DNA from: Prauserella rugosa
GTDB taxonomy: Bacteria > Actinomycetota > Actinomycetes > Mycobacteriales > Pseudonocardiaceae
Direction of reading: 5' to 3'
Assembly (NCBI RefSeq): GCF_000719975.1
Contig: NZ_JOIJ01000005.1
Span: forward strand, 186,001-250,000
DNA length: 64,000 nt
A program made the translations under genes and the position numbers. The notes under the pieces are model-generated. The model was not told where the DNA came from. It did not search any database and saw only the letters and a program-made list of their open reading frames with translations. Below, piece after piece: positions 44,381 through 52,428 of this stretch (position 1 is the stretch's first letter; every line of letters begins with the position of its first letter).

Positions 44381-45243
44381 CCTGGCTCTCCGGCCGTCAC
44401 GTGCTTGCGCTGGGCCACTCCGAGGGACCGGGAGAAATAGGCGACGGCGGGGTAGGTCGCCACGAACGACCAGAAGAACCTGTTCAGGCCCATGAACCGG
44501 GCGTTGCCGAGGTGGAAGGCCATGCCGCTGAGCAGGATGGCGCGGGCCACCGGCTTCGGTGCCACGAGTACCAGCGGGAACAGCGCTTCGGCGACCATCA
44601 CGCCCCACGCGACCGCCTGTGCCACGAGCTTGCGGTCCTTGACGATGTCGTGGGCGAACTTGTCGCCGTAGGTCGTCGTCCGGAACACGCCGGTGATGGC
44701 CTCGCCACTGCGCCAGACCGGCGAGGTCATCTTGACCGAGCCCGACGTGAAATAGGACAGACAACTCTGCGCCGCGATGAAGGCCAGCGCTGCCTCACGT
44801 GCCCGCCGATCGTTGGGGTAGAGCTTCTCCAGCAGGGACACCGCGAAGTTGATGAACGCGAGGTGGTCCGAGCCGTCCATCCCGTAGTTGCTGCGCAGAT
44901 TGAGGGCTGCGCCGCTGGCCGTCATGCCGGCAAGCGCGGCACCACGCCTTCGCCGGTTCGATCCGGGCACCAGAAGCCCGAGTCCGGACAGCAAGCGGGT
45001 CTGCACGACACCGACGACCTGGGGATACTTGAGTACCTTGCCGAGCTGTTTGCCGAGGCCGCGATTCAGCCCGAGCATGCGGGTGCGGGTGATCGGCCAG
45101 CCGAAGAGGCCCTTGTCGTCCAACGTGTTCGCGGTCGAGAGGAGCTCGGCGGAGCTGATGGTCGCACCGACCGCCGTCAACCATTCGACCTTCCGGAACG
45201 CGGCATCCACCTCGTCGACCGGAGGACGGCTACGCAGTCTCAA
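44377..45243 (-). CDS. HTTM-like membrane protein, copy 1
   Basis: A 288-residue polytopic protein. Key stretches: FINFAVSLLEKLYPNDRRAR, AALAFIAAQSCLSYFTSGSV, SPVWRSGEAITGVFRTTTYG, VMVAEALFPLVLVAPKPVAR, AILLSGMAFHLGNARFMGLN and FFWSFVATYPAVAYFSRSLG. The Q-x-C-L-S-Y-F-x-S-G and M-G-L-N-R-F-F-W pattern fits HTTM (vitamin-K-carboxylase-like transmembrane) proteins. The start is TTG at 45243 with GGAGGA four bases upstream. Paralogue of 52429-53301. The role in peptide maturation is inferred from the gene neighbourhood. Confidence 0.75.
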   Translation of the reverse strand: MRLRSRPPVDEVDAAFRKVEWLTAVGATISSAELLSTANTLDDKGLFGWPITRTRMLGLNRGLGKQLGKVLKYPQVVGVVQTRLLSGLGLLVPGSNRRRRGAALAGMTASGAALNLRSNYGMDGSDHLAFINFAVSLLEKLYPNDRRAREAALAFIAAQSCLSYFTSGSVKMTSPVWRSGEAITGVFRTTTYGDKFAHDIVKDRKLVAQAVAWGVMVAEALFPLVLVAPKPVARAILLSGMAFHLGNARFMGLNRFFWSFVATYPAVAYFSRSLGVAQRKHVTAGEPG

Positions 45244-45651
45244 GATTTCCTCCGAAGATCCGCGGGCCTCCCTTGCGCAAAGAGCCCGGAGCTGCGCTCG
45301 ACCATAGGGCGCGCCCGGGCAGGTCGGCGTCCTTCATACGGCTGGCATTGCGGTCGGGACGCTTCCTCCAGATGACTGAGGCCCACGACGATCGCGCCGG
45401 GGACGCGAGATTCCTACGAAGGATGCAAACCGTTCAAATCGCCCGTTGGGTCCGGCGCGTACCGCGCGTTGTACTGCGAAGACATCCGGCGGCGCGACCG
45501 TGCATGACTGTGGGCATCGAGCCCGGTACGCAGCGTTTCCACCGTTCGACCGAAGAACACGAGTACGACGTGCGTAGTTCGGCTACTGTGGGCGCTTCAC
45601 GCAGAAGTCCTGCGTACGTCTTGTCAAGTGTTCGACCGAAAGTGAGGTCGC
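45244..45651. other. 408-base divergent intergenic region
   Basis: No protein-like frame is present. It separates the HTTM copy 1 operon (minus) from the LuxR gene (plus) and so must hold both promoters. An 11-base direct repeat, GTTCGACCGAA, occurs at 45544-45554 and 45630-45640, the second ending 11 bases before the LuxR start. It could be a regulator binding site. Confidence 0.5.
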
Positions 45652-46350
45652 GTGATTGGTCTGGGGGTCATCGAAGATCGACCTGCGGGGGCGATAGAAA
45701 CCGTATTCTCCTGGCTGCACGTCATGGATCTCGACCGCTTCAGAATTGCGATCAGGCAGGTGTCGCCGACAATCGACGACGCCATGCGTGCCGCGTCGCG
45801 GGAACGTCCTGACGTGTGGTTGCTCCGGGTGAAGGGCGGCATCAACGGCGCAGCGCTCCACGAGCTCTGCGGTGGCTCGGCGACGAAATCGATGCTCAAG
45901 CAGGTCGCCGTCGTGTGCGACAGTTCGTACGACGATTTCGGCAGTATTTTCTCGCACGGAGTTTCCGCGGTAGCTCTGATCGACGATTCGCCGTGGGAGA
46001 TCGTCAGCGCCGTGCACGCCGCGGCGTCGCGGAAATTCTTTCTATCGGCGCGAATTCTGGACAAGTACCGGGATCAGCTGATCGGGTTCGCCACGGCACC
46101 GTCGTCGCGGCGACTGGATATCCTGACCAACCGCGAGCACGAGGTACTCGTGGCCTTGGCCGGTGGAAAGTCCAATTCGGAGATCGCCCGCGCGCTGTGC
46201 ATCAGCCGAGCGACCGTGGGCTCGCACGTATTGAGCATCCTGCGCAAACTCGACGTCGCCAATCGCACGGAGGCGGCGGCCCTCGCGCACAAGCTCGGCC
46301 TGATGGACGAACCCAAAGCAGGCGAACCGGAGGTGAGTCGTGTCTCCTGA
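45652..46350 (+). CDS. LuxR-type regulator with degenerate receiver
   Basis: A 232-residue protein with a receiver-like N-terminal fold and a strong C-terminal LuxR helix-turn-helix (residues ~162-215: LTNREHEVLVALAGGKSNSE, IARALCISRATVGSHVLSIL, RKLDVANRTEAA). At the position of the phosphoacceptor Asp the sequence reads RPDVWLLRVKGG, so that Asp is replaced by Arg and normal phosphorylation is unlikely. No kinase gene adjoins. It is probably the cluster-specific activator, placed between the two modification modules. The GTG start follows GTGAGGTCGC. Confidence 0.8.
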   Translation: MIGLGVIEDRPAGAIETVFSWLHVMDLDRFRIAIRQVSPTIDDAMRAASRERPDVWLLRVKGGINGAALHELCGGSATKSMLKQVAVVCDSSYDDFGSIFSHGVSAVALIDDSPWEIVSAVHAAASRKFFLSARILDKYRDQLIGFATAPSSRRLDILTNREHEVLVALAGGKSNSEIARALCISRATVGSHVLSILRKLDVANRTEAAALAHKLGLMDEPKAGEPEVSRVS

Positions 46351-46723
46351 CGGAGTCGCGCCGCGACTGCTGTTCGACGGTGACTGTGGATTCTGCACCA
46401 AGTCGGTGGCCTGGCTGGACCGCCGCGGGTTGCTCGGGTATCCGGCGGTGCCGTGGCAGAGCGTTCCCGCCGATGAACTACCGGTGCCCGAGGAACGGCT
46501 CACGACCGAGGTCGTTCTCGACCGCCCCGGCGGAGTTCTGGGAGGTGCCGATGCACTGGCCGCCACCGTGCGTGCGTCCGAGTCACGGCTCCGGATCGCC
46601 GGGACGCTGGTCGCCTTGCCCGGAGTACGCGCGCTCGCCCGAGCTGTCTATCGCGTAATCGCCCGGAACCGGTACCGGATGCCTGGCGCAGCCGCGGCGT
46701 GTGCGGTCACCAGGCCGAAGTGA
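46340..46723 (+). CDS. DCC (DUF393) family thiol-disulfide oxidoreductase-like protein
   Basis: A 127-residue protein with the family hallmark LLFDGDCGFCTKSVAWLDRR (residues ~10-29; D-x-D-C-x-x-C), then VPWQSVPADELPVPEERL, a substrate-like strand VVLDRPGGVLGGADALA and a final helix. DCC proteins frequently occur beside or fused to HTTM proteins, which agrees with the two HTTM-like genes in this cluster. The CxxC pair is intact and suggests thiol redox chemistry. The GTG at 46340 lies inside the 3' end of the LuxR gene. Confidence 0.82.
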   Translation: MSPDGVAPRLLFDGDCGFCTKSVAWLDRRGLLGYPAVPWQSVPADELPVPEERLTTEVVLDRPGGVLGGADALAATVRASESRLRIAGTLVALPGVRALARAVYRVIARNRYRMPGAAAACAVTRPK

Positions 46724-46775
46724 GACGTTCGGCCGGGTAGTCGGACGAACGTCGCCCGGCTACCCGGCTACCCGG

Positions 46776-47423
46776 CTACTGGTCGAACCCCGGCATCACC
46801 ATGATCGCCATGGCTCCGACGAGTACGGCCATCGTCTCCGCGGTCTGGGCGCTCACCGCCCCGCCCAATGCGTTGTCGTCGGCAATCTCCGCGAGTCGGC
46901 GCCGTTGGGCGTCGGTCAGGTCGAGTTTCTTGGCGAGTCCGCTGGCGTGGGTGATCGCGATGAGCAGGGCCGTTCGATCGTCCGGGGCCGCGGTGCCGTC
47001 GGCGGTATCCCGGATCCGGCTCATCGAACGCTCGCGCTGCGCCTCGTCGGGGTAGTGGTAGTCGAACGACAGGAATCCGAGTTTCTTCTCGGTCTCCTTG
47101 CGAAGCAGGCCGGTCTCGAGCAGGTGGGCCCGATGGTCGGAGAACGTGCTGAGCTGTAGTGTCAACCACGACGAGAGCTTCTGCCCCGGCCGCGTTTCCA
47201 ACTCGGTGAGCAACTCGTCCATCCAGCCGATTCCGGTGGTGGAGGAGTCGGTGATGTACACCTTGCCGTCGTCGAGGCGAGCCCGGTCGCGGCAGGTGAG
47301 TTCCGCGATGCGTGCGACGGCGGTCGCGGTCGTCGCTGCGGTGTCGTAATGCGTTCCATCGCCCTTGTGCAGCAACAGGACGAATTCGTCCGCGAGCGTC
47401 ACGGTGTGGTTGTCGGACGGCAT
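46776..47423 (-). CDS. GPP34 family (Golgi phosphoprotein 3-like) protein
   Basis: A 215-residue soluble protein with the GPP34 layout: LADEFVLLLHKGDGTHYDTA at the start, TATAVARIAELTCRDRARLD, VYITDSSTTGIGWMDELLTE, SSWLTLQLSTFSDHRAHLLE, TGLLRKETEKKLGFLSFDYH and ALLIAITHASGLAKKLDLTD. In eukaryotes the fold binds PI4P; in actinobacteria its role is unclear to me. It is transcribed opposite to its neighbours inside the RiPP region, so its link to the pathway is uncertain. Confidence 0.75.
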   Translation of the reverse strand: MPSDNHTVTLADEFVLLLHKGDGTHYDTAATTATAVARIAELTCRDRARLDDGKVYITDSSTTGIGWMDELLTELETRPGQKLSSWLTLQLSTFSDHRAHLLETGLLRKETEKKLGFLSFDYHYPDEAQRERSMSRIRDTADGTAAPDDRTALLIAITHASGLAKKLDLTDAQRRRLAEIADDNALGGAVSAQTAETMAVLVGAMAIMVMPGFDQ

Positions 47424-47610
47424 GGCTCAGCTTCCTCGCCTAGGGAGTCGCGTGGTCGTACGCCGACGAACATACCGCAGTAGGCAGTGAATCGAGTGGT
47501 GTGCAACGAAAAATGGGCTACATCGTGGATGTTGCCACCGAAGTCATTAGTTACGTTCATGGTCGCGGAATCGGTTCCGTGTTATCGAGATAAGTGCGAG
47601 GAGTGATGTC

Positions 47611-47868
47611 ATGAATCCGATCGAACAGGCCGCCGGCGCGGCGACGTCTGGCGAGGGCGGTCTGCGTCCGCTCGAGCGGGTCGAGCACTGTGCACCGGTA
47701 CTCGGCACCCCGGCGTGGGTCACCGCGGCCGGCGTGCTCTACGTCGCGGGCAACATGGTGACGGACCTGATCGGCCAGGAGTCCCGTGTGGATGGCCAGG
47801 GCCAGGACCTCACCGGAAAGTCCGGCGCCGAGTTGCTCGACATCCGTCGCAGCGGCATGCGCGCCTGA
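47611..47868 (+). CDS. Linaridin-like precursor peptide 2 (85 aa)
   Basis: A small peptide with a strong ribosome site (GCGAGGAGTGATGTC). Residues 29-34 are PVLGTP, matching the PxxxTP leader motif I know from linaridin precursors. A hydrophobic segment follows (AWVTAAGVLYVAGNMVTDLI, residues 35-54), then a polar Gly/Gln stretch and SGAELLDIR (71-79), with final RSGMRA. Precursors 1 and 3 share the C-terminal S-x-x-E/D-L-x-x-x-R. The core has no Cys, so no AviCys ring is expected; Thr and Ser residues could be dehydrated. It lies alone on the plus strand, opposite the modification operon. Confidence 0.65.
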   Translation: MNPIEQAAGAATSGEGGLRPLERVEHCAPVLGTPAWVTAAGVLYVAGNMVTDLIGQESRVDGQGQDLTGKSGAELLDIRRSGMRA

Positions 47869-47923
47869 ATGCCGGTTCACGCGGGGCCCGCCGGACAACG
47901 GCGGGCCCCGTCCGCGCTGGCGG

Positions 47924-49057
47924 TCAGCGAACCTGCAGCGACGCGATGAGCGGGCCTTCCGGGCAGTGCACGTCGAACAGCGAGGTGTGTCCTGCCACGG
48001 CACGCATGGTCCTGGAGAGGACGGCACCGGAACCCGCGGTGCCGACGAGCTCGGACAGCCCGTACGCCAGGCGTTCGGTTCCCTCGCGCTGTCGTGCGGG
48101 GTCGAGGCAGAAGCGTGCGAACTCGCCCGCGGCATCGAGGACACCGGTGTAACAGTCGTGGTAGTTGGCGGCGATCCGTGGTGCGTCCTGCGCGGCGCTC
48201 CCGAACGCCAGGTCGGCGACGACGGGTACCGCCGCCTGGGCCGCGAGCAGCGTGATCGTGGCGGGGTCGAGGAACATCGGATCCTGGCGGCCGGCCGCGT
48301 CGCCGACGCTCAGCCAGCCGGCTCCCACCAGGGCGGGGCATCGGTATGCGGCCCAGCGCTCGGCGGCCACGTCGACGTGGCGGTGTGGCCGCAACGTCGC
48401 GGTGGACGTCCCGTCGGCGCGGGGAACGGCGCACTGCCACTGTCCCGGATCGGGGAGCTTGCGCACGTGATGTTCACCGGGAACGTGGCCCGGCGGTTCG
48501 TGGCTTCGGTCCAGGCGATACGGCTCGCCGATCGGGTCGGCTTCGGACAGACTGCTGGAGACCGCGCGTGCCGGGCCGGTCGCGTCCACGACGAAGGCAG
48601 CAGGTAGTGCGCGGGTGCCTTGCCCGTCGCGAACCTCGATGCCGGAGACGACGCCGTCGGCGTCCCGGATCGGACCGAGCACGTGCGTGTCCCGTCGTAC
48701 CGTGGCACCGCACTCCTGTGCCCGCGTGAGCAGAAGCGCGACGAACGCGTCGTGGTCGACGTGGTAGCCGAACGGAAAATGCGCGTCGTCGGCGAGAGCC
48801 TGTCGCCATGCGGGTTCGCCGTTTCCCCAGTCCATTACCGACACTCGCGCGGGTGGGAATGCCGCGGCTCGCGCGGTGAGCCCGAGTTCGGCGAGCACGT
48901 GATGCACGCCGGGCGCCAGTACCTCGGCACCGGCCGAACCAGGGTTCGGCTGTGTGTCCACGACGACGACGGGGACCCCCCTGGACGCCAGACCCGCCGC
49001 GACGGTTGCACCGGCGATCCCCGCCCCGGCCACGACGACGGGTCGGTCGTCACGCAC
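47924..49057 (-). CDS. FAD-dependent oxidoreductase
   Basis: A 377-residue flavoprotein of the PHBH/geranylgeranyl-reductase-like group. FAD-binding dinucleotide fold: RPVVVAGAGIAGATVAAGLA (residues 5-24). The ribityl contact is in GWLSVGDAAGRQDPMFLDPA (~250-270). AFVVDATGPARAVSS contains the D-A/V-T/D-G element. No halogenase WxWxIP motif is visible. It overlaps the WRFFAP copy 2 gene by 8 bases and ends the operon that starts with precursor 1, so oxidation of the peptide is a reasonable guess. The substrate is unknown. Confidence 0.78.
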   Translation of the reverse strand: MRDDRPVVVAGAGIAGATVAAGLASRGVPVVVVDTQPNPGSAGAEVLAPGVHHVLAELGLTARAAAFPPARVSVMDWGNGEPAWRQALADDAHFPFGYHVDHDAFVALLLTRAQECGATVRRDTHVLGPIRDADGVVSGIEVRDGQGTRALPAAFVVDATGPARAVSSSLSEADPIGEPYRLDRSHEPPGHVPGEHHVRKLPDPGQWQCAVPRADGTSTATLRPHRHVDVAAERWAAYRCPALVGAGWLSVGDAAGRQDPMFLDPATITLLAAQAAVPVVADLAFGSAAQDAPRIAANYHDCYTGVLDAAGEFARFCLDPARQREGTERLAYGLSELVGTAGSGAVLSRTMRAVAGHTSLFDVHCPEGPLIASLQVR

Positions 49058-49670
49058 CGACGTTCGCCACCGATCGAGTCCGTCCCAGTGCGTGCAATTC
49101 GGACAGGAACACCATGGCCGGTTCGTCCTGTTCGTCGTAGCCGCCTGACATCGCGATCAGGAACTGGGTCCGTTCCGCGTCCGGGTGGTGCTGGCGCGAA
49201 GTGACGTGCGCCAGCAGCGTCAGGTAGGGAATCGAGAGCTGAAGCGTGGGATCGGGTTTGCCGTCGAGTCGATGCTGGTGCTCCTCGTCGTCGATGTTGC
49301 GCAACAGTTCGGCCGAGGCGTCGAACACCGTCTTCTCGGCGCGTCGGTGCGGATGCCACAGCGCATGCAGCAGGGTGCGCTCCTCGACGTGGCTGATCTC
49401 CTGCCACGGCGTGAGCGTGCCGTCGGTGAGCTGATCGCGCATGAGCAGGTGCTGGTCGTGCACGCCCGGGTTCGGTGCGAAGAACCGCCAGTCGGGGATG
49501 ACCAGGCAGAGCTTGTCCCATGCGCTGCGCCTTCGGGGGTCGCGGTAGAGCTTCTGACCGACGACCGTGAGCCCGAACCAGGTGGCGAAGAGCCCGTACA
49601 GAGCCTTGCGGCCCAAGTTCGGCGGGAGTGTTCTACGGTGCAACGTTCGATCCTTCCGTGCTGGCCTCAT
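49050..49670 (-). CDS. WRFFAP-motif membrane-anchored protein, copy 2
   Basis: A 206-residue paralogue of 42783-43394. It has one membrane helix (RKALYGLFATWFGLTVVGQK), then LVIPDWRFFAPNPGVHDQHL, LMRDQLTDGTLTPWQEISHV and ALWHPHRRAEKTVFDASAEL. The two copies share D-G-T-L-T-P-W and W-H-P-x-R-R-x-E-K almost exactly. ATG at 49670 overlaps the hydrolase gene by 38 bases; a TTG at 49643 with GGAAGG upstream would reduce this to 11 and gives a start nearer to copy 1. The function is unknown. Confidence 0.7.
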   Translation of the reverse strand: MRPARKDRTLHRRTLPPNLGRKALYGLFATWFGLTVVGQKLYRDPRRRSAWDKLCLVIPDWRFFAPNPGVHDQHLLMRDQLTDGTLTPWQEISHVEERTLLHALWHPHRRAEKTVFDASAELLRNIDDEEHQHRLDGKPDPTLQLSIPYLTLLAHVTSRQHHPDAERTQFLIAMSGGYDEQDEPAMVFLSELHALGRTRSVANVGA

Positions 49671-50610
49671 GGACGTTGGCCCCTGCGGCGTCGGTCCGTG
49701 CGATGCCGGAGCCTGCGGGGGCGGACGCGTGCCTGTCCGCCAGCCGGTCCAGAACGCGGGACACGGCTTCGGTGACGACCGTCGACTGCTTCCGGTCCAG
49801 GACGAGTTCGAAGTGGTCGGCGTCCGCGGCGGTAGCGGCGAAGGCATCGGACGAGAGGGTGAGCAGCTCTTCCTGCAGTTTGCGATGCGTGATGTCGTTG
49901 CGCAGGGAACGTCCGGACACGACGACGCCCACCGGCACGTCCGGTGGGAAGGCTTCGGTGGCGACCTGCGCCGGATCGGCGTTCTTCCAAGCGACCAACT
50001 CGGCGGCCGCCGCGCGGTAGACGCCGGGCAGGTGCAGCCTCGCCCGTGCGTGTGCTGCGTCGGCGGTGGGCAGTTCCGTGAACTGGTCGTCGAGTTCGCG
50101 GCGGCCGAGGCGCAGGAACGCCTGCAACGCGGAGAGTTTGAGCGACTGCTCGAGCCAGGCCATGCCCCGGCGCTGCATCGACGACCGGCGCAACTCCTCG
50201 GCGTGCAGCGAGTCCGCGAAGACGACACCCGCGACGTGCTGCGGGTGACTCCCTGCGAAGCAGCGCACGACGAGTCCACCGAACGAATGGCCGACGAGGA
50301 CCACCGGGCCGGTCACCTCCAGCGCGGTGAGCAAGGCTCGGAGTTCCTCGGCGAGGCGAGGAACGGAACGGGGCGCCGGGCCCGGCTCGCTCCACCCCGT
50401 GCCGGCACGCTCGTAGCTGATCGTCCGCGTCCGCGCCGCGAGGTCGCCCTGTACCCAGCTCCAGGATTGCAGTGGGGACACGAGTCCGCTCTCGAACACG
50501 ACGGTCGGCAGGTCGCCCGCCGTCCCACGGTCGAGGGCATGCAACCGGTGCCGGCCGATCGGAATCATGCGCCCCGCCGGTGCGGAGGTGTTCGGTGCAC
50601 GTCGAGTCAT
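49633..50610 (-). CDS. Alpha/beta hydrolase, copy 2 (linaridin LinH/CypH-like candidate)
   Basis: A 325-residue paralogue of 43391-44380. Hydrolase landmarks: VVFESGLVSPLQSWSWVQGD, RTISYERAGTGWSEPGPAPR, nucleophile elbow VVLVGHSFGGLVVRCFAGSH, acid region GVVFADSLHAEELRRSSMQR and a late His in ATAADADHFELVLDRKQSTV. Unlike copy 1 it lacks an obvious N-terminal membrane helix. The C-terminal ~30 residues are Ala/Gly/Ser-rich. It overlaps the ABC exporter gene by 4 bases. In the linaridin reading it would work with the HTTM-like protein on the precursor. Confidence 0.75.
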   Translation of the reverse strand: MTRRAPNTSAPAGRMIPIGRHRLHALDRGTAGDLPTVVFESGLVSPLQSWSWVQGDLAARTRTISYERAGTGWSEPGPAPRSVPRLAEELRALLTALEVTGPVVLVGHSFGGLVVRCFAGSHPQHVAGVVFADSLHAEELRRSSMQRRGMAWLEQSLKLSALQAFLRLGRRELDDQFTELPTADAAHARARLHLPGVYRAAAAELVAWKNADPAQVATEAFPPDVPVGVVVSGRSLRNDITHRKLQEELLTLSSDAFAATAADADHFELVLDRKQSTVVTEAVSRVLDRLADRHASAPAGSGIARTDAAGANVHEASTEGSNVAP

Positions 50611-52424
50611 GGGTTCTCCCGTCCACGTCCGGCCGCGGGGCCTTGCTGGATGGCGTTCAGTCGTTGATACAGCGGACTACCGGCGAGCAACTCGCGATGT
50701 GTGCCCAGTGCTCGGACACCGCCGGCTTCCATGACCACGATCCGATCGGCGTCGACCACGGTCGACATCCGATGCGCAACGCTGATCACCGTGCATTCGG
50801 CGGAGATCCTGCGCAGGGAGTTGCGCAGAACGAGTTCGGACTCGGAGTCCAGATTGGACGTCGCCTCGTCCAGCAGCAGAACCGCGGGTCTGCGGACGAG
50901 CATTCGCGCGATGGCCAGGCGTTGACGCTGACCACCGGACAGGCCGACGCCGCTCTCGCCGAGCTCGGTGTCCAGGCCGCGGGGGAGGGCGCGGATCACG
51001 TCGGTGAGACCGGACAACCACAGCGCGCGCTCGATCTCCGTCGACGTCGCGTGGTTCTCGCCGTACACGAGGTTCTCCCCGATGGTGCCGCGCAGTGTGG
51101 TGCTCTCCTGCTGCACGTAGCCGACCAGGCCGCGCACGATGTTGACCGGGATCGCGTTGATGTTCTCGCCGTTGATGAGGATCCGCCCGCCCTGCACGGG
51201 GTAGAAGCGCATCAGCAGTTGCAGCAGCGTGGTCTTGCCCGAACCGGAGGGGCCCACGATCGCCGTGAGGCCGCGTGCGGGGACCGAGAACGACACGCCG
51301 CGCAGCACGGGTTCGTCGGGCTCGTACGCGAACCGGACTCGTTGGAACTCGACACCGAAGTGGTTGTAAATGACCGTGTCGCGGGACGCGAGCACGTCGT
51401 CGGGGTGCCGTGCCGTTGCCCCGGCGGGCGTGTGGGGGAGCAGAACGGACGGCTCCTGCGGAATGGAGGCGAGCTCGTTGATCCTGCCGATGGCCGCTCG
51501 GCCCTGCTGCAGCTGGCCGATCCCGATGAACAGGGTCATCAACGGCGACACCAGATAGAACAGGTACATGATGAACGCCGTCACGTCCGCGGCACTGATG
51601 GCGCCCGTCGCCGCGCGGCCCATTCCCGTGATGATCACCGCGGCGAGCGAGGCCTGCAGGCCGATGCTCATCACCGGCGACAACATCGCGTTGAGCGCGC
51701 TGACCTTGATTCCCGAACTCCGAGCGGCGAAGGCGACCCCGCCAATGCGGTTGCCCTCCAGCTCCTCGGCCCGGCAGGCCTTGACCGTGCTGAACGCACC
51801 GATCGCCCGTTGGAGATCGGAACCGAGGTCGCCGACGATCGCGCGGTTGTGCTGGGCCACGGTGCGGAGCCTGCGTGCGAGCAGGAGCGACACGGCGCTG
51901 GCGATGCCGAGCCCACCTGCCGTGACCCCGAGCAGCAGTGGGTCGATCAAGAACATGAGCACGATGCCGCCGACCACCATGGCGCTGTCGATGAAGATGC
52001 TGGGCAGGCTCTGCGCCAGTGCGATCTTCAACAGCGACGTGTCGGTGACGACCCGCGCCTGCACGTCACCGTGCCGCAGTTTGCCGAACGCGGTCACGTC
52101 GGCGTGCAACAGCTTGTCCAGCAGTGCGACGCGGGTGTCGTAGACGATCCGTTCGCCCGTCCTGCCCATGCTGTAGGCCTGCACGGCGGTCAGTGCCGCC
52201 TCGCCGAGGAACAACCCGACGACGACGATGATGGGGACGAACAACCCGGCGTCCGTGCCGACCACACCGATCAGCTGGCCGATCAGGGCCGGTTGGGCGA
52301 GCCCTGCGGCCGCGGCACCGAGTCCGAGCACGATGGCACCGCAGATCTTCGGAAGGTGTCGTCGCGTGATCTCGCCGACCCAGTCGTGCGGGGTCGGCGA
52401 CTCGGAGTGGGCCGTGCGGAACAT
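50607..52424 (-). CDS. ABC transporter, fused permease-ATPase exporter
   Basis: A 605-residue type IV exporter: about six membrane helices in the first ~320 residues (AIVLGLGAAAAGLAQPALIG, FVPIIVVVGLFLGEAALTAV, IFIDSAMVVGGIVLMFLIDP) and an ATPase domain with Walker A in AIVGPSGSGKTTLLQLLMRF (~390), signature in GVGLSGGQRQRLAIARMLVR and Walker B in AVLLLDEATSNLDSESELVL. There is no N-terminal C39 peptidase, so leader removal must be done elsewhere. ATG at 52424 follows the HTTM copy 2 stop by 4 bases. Likely exports the mature peptide. Confidence 0.9.
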   Translation of the reverse strand: MFRTAHSESPTPHDWVGEITRRHLPKICGAIVLGLGAAAAGLAQPALIGQLIGVVGTDAGLFVPIIVVVGLFLGEAALTAVQAYSMGRTGERIVYDTRVALLDKLLHADVTAFGKLRHGDVQARVVTDTSLLKIALAQSLPSIFIDSAMVVGGIVLMFLIDPLLLGVTAGGLGIASAVSLLLARRLRTVAQHNRAIVGDLGSDLQRAIGAFSTVKACRAEELEGNRIGGVAFAARSSGIKVSALNAMLSPVMSIGLQASLAAVIITGMGRAATGAISAADVTAFIMYLFYLVSPLMTLFIGIGQLQQGRAAIGRINELASIPQEPSVLLPHTPAGATARHPDDVLASRDTVIYNHFGVEFQRVRFAYEPDEPVLRGVSFSVPARGLTAIVGPSGSGKTTLLQLLMRFYPVQGGRILINGENINAIPVNIVRGLVGYVQQESTTLRGTIGENLVYGENHATSTEIERALWLSGLTDVIRALPRGLDTELGESGVGLSGGQRQRLAIARMLVRRPAVLLLDEATSNLDSESELVLRNSLRRISAECTVISVAHRMSTVVDADRIVVMEAGGVRALGTHRELLAGSPLYQRLNAIQQGPAAGRGRENP

Positions 52425-52428
52425 GATT

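Noticed and set aside
45244..45651. A search for a fourth precursor peptide upstream of HTTM copy 1
   Set aside because: No frame on either strand has a ribosome site plus a hydrophobic segment and the S-x-x-E-L-x-x-x-R ending.
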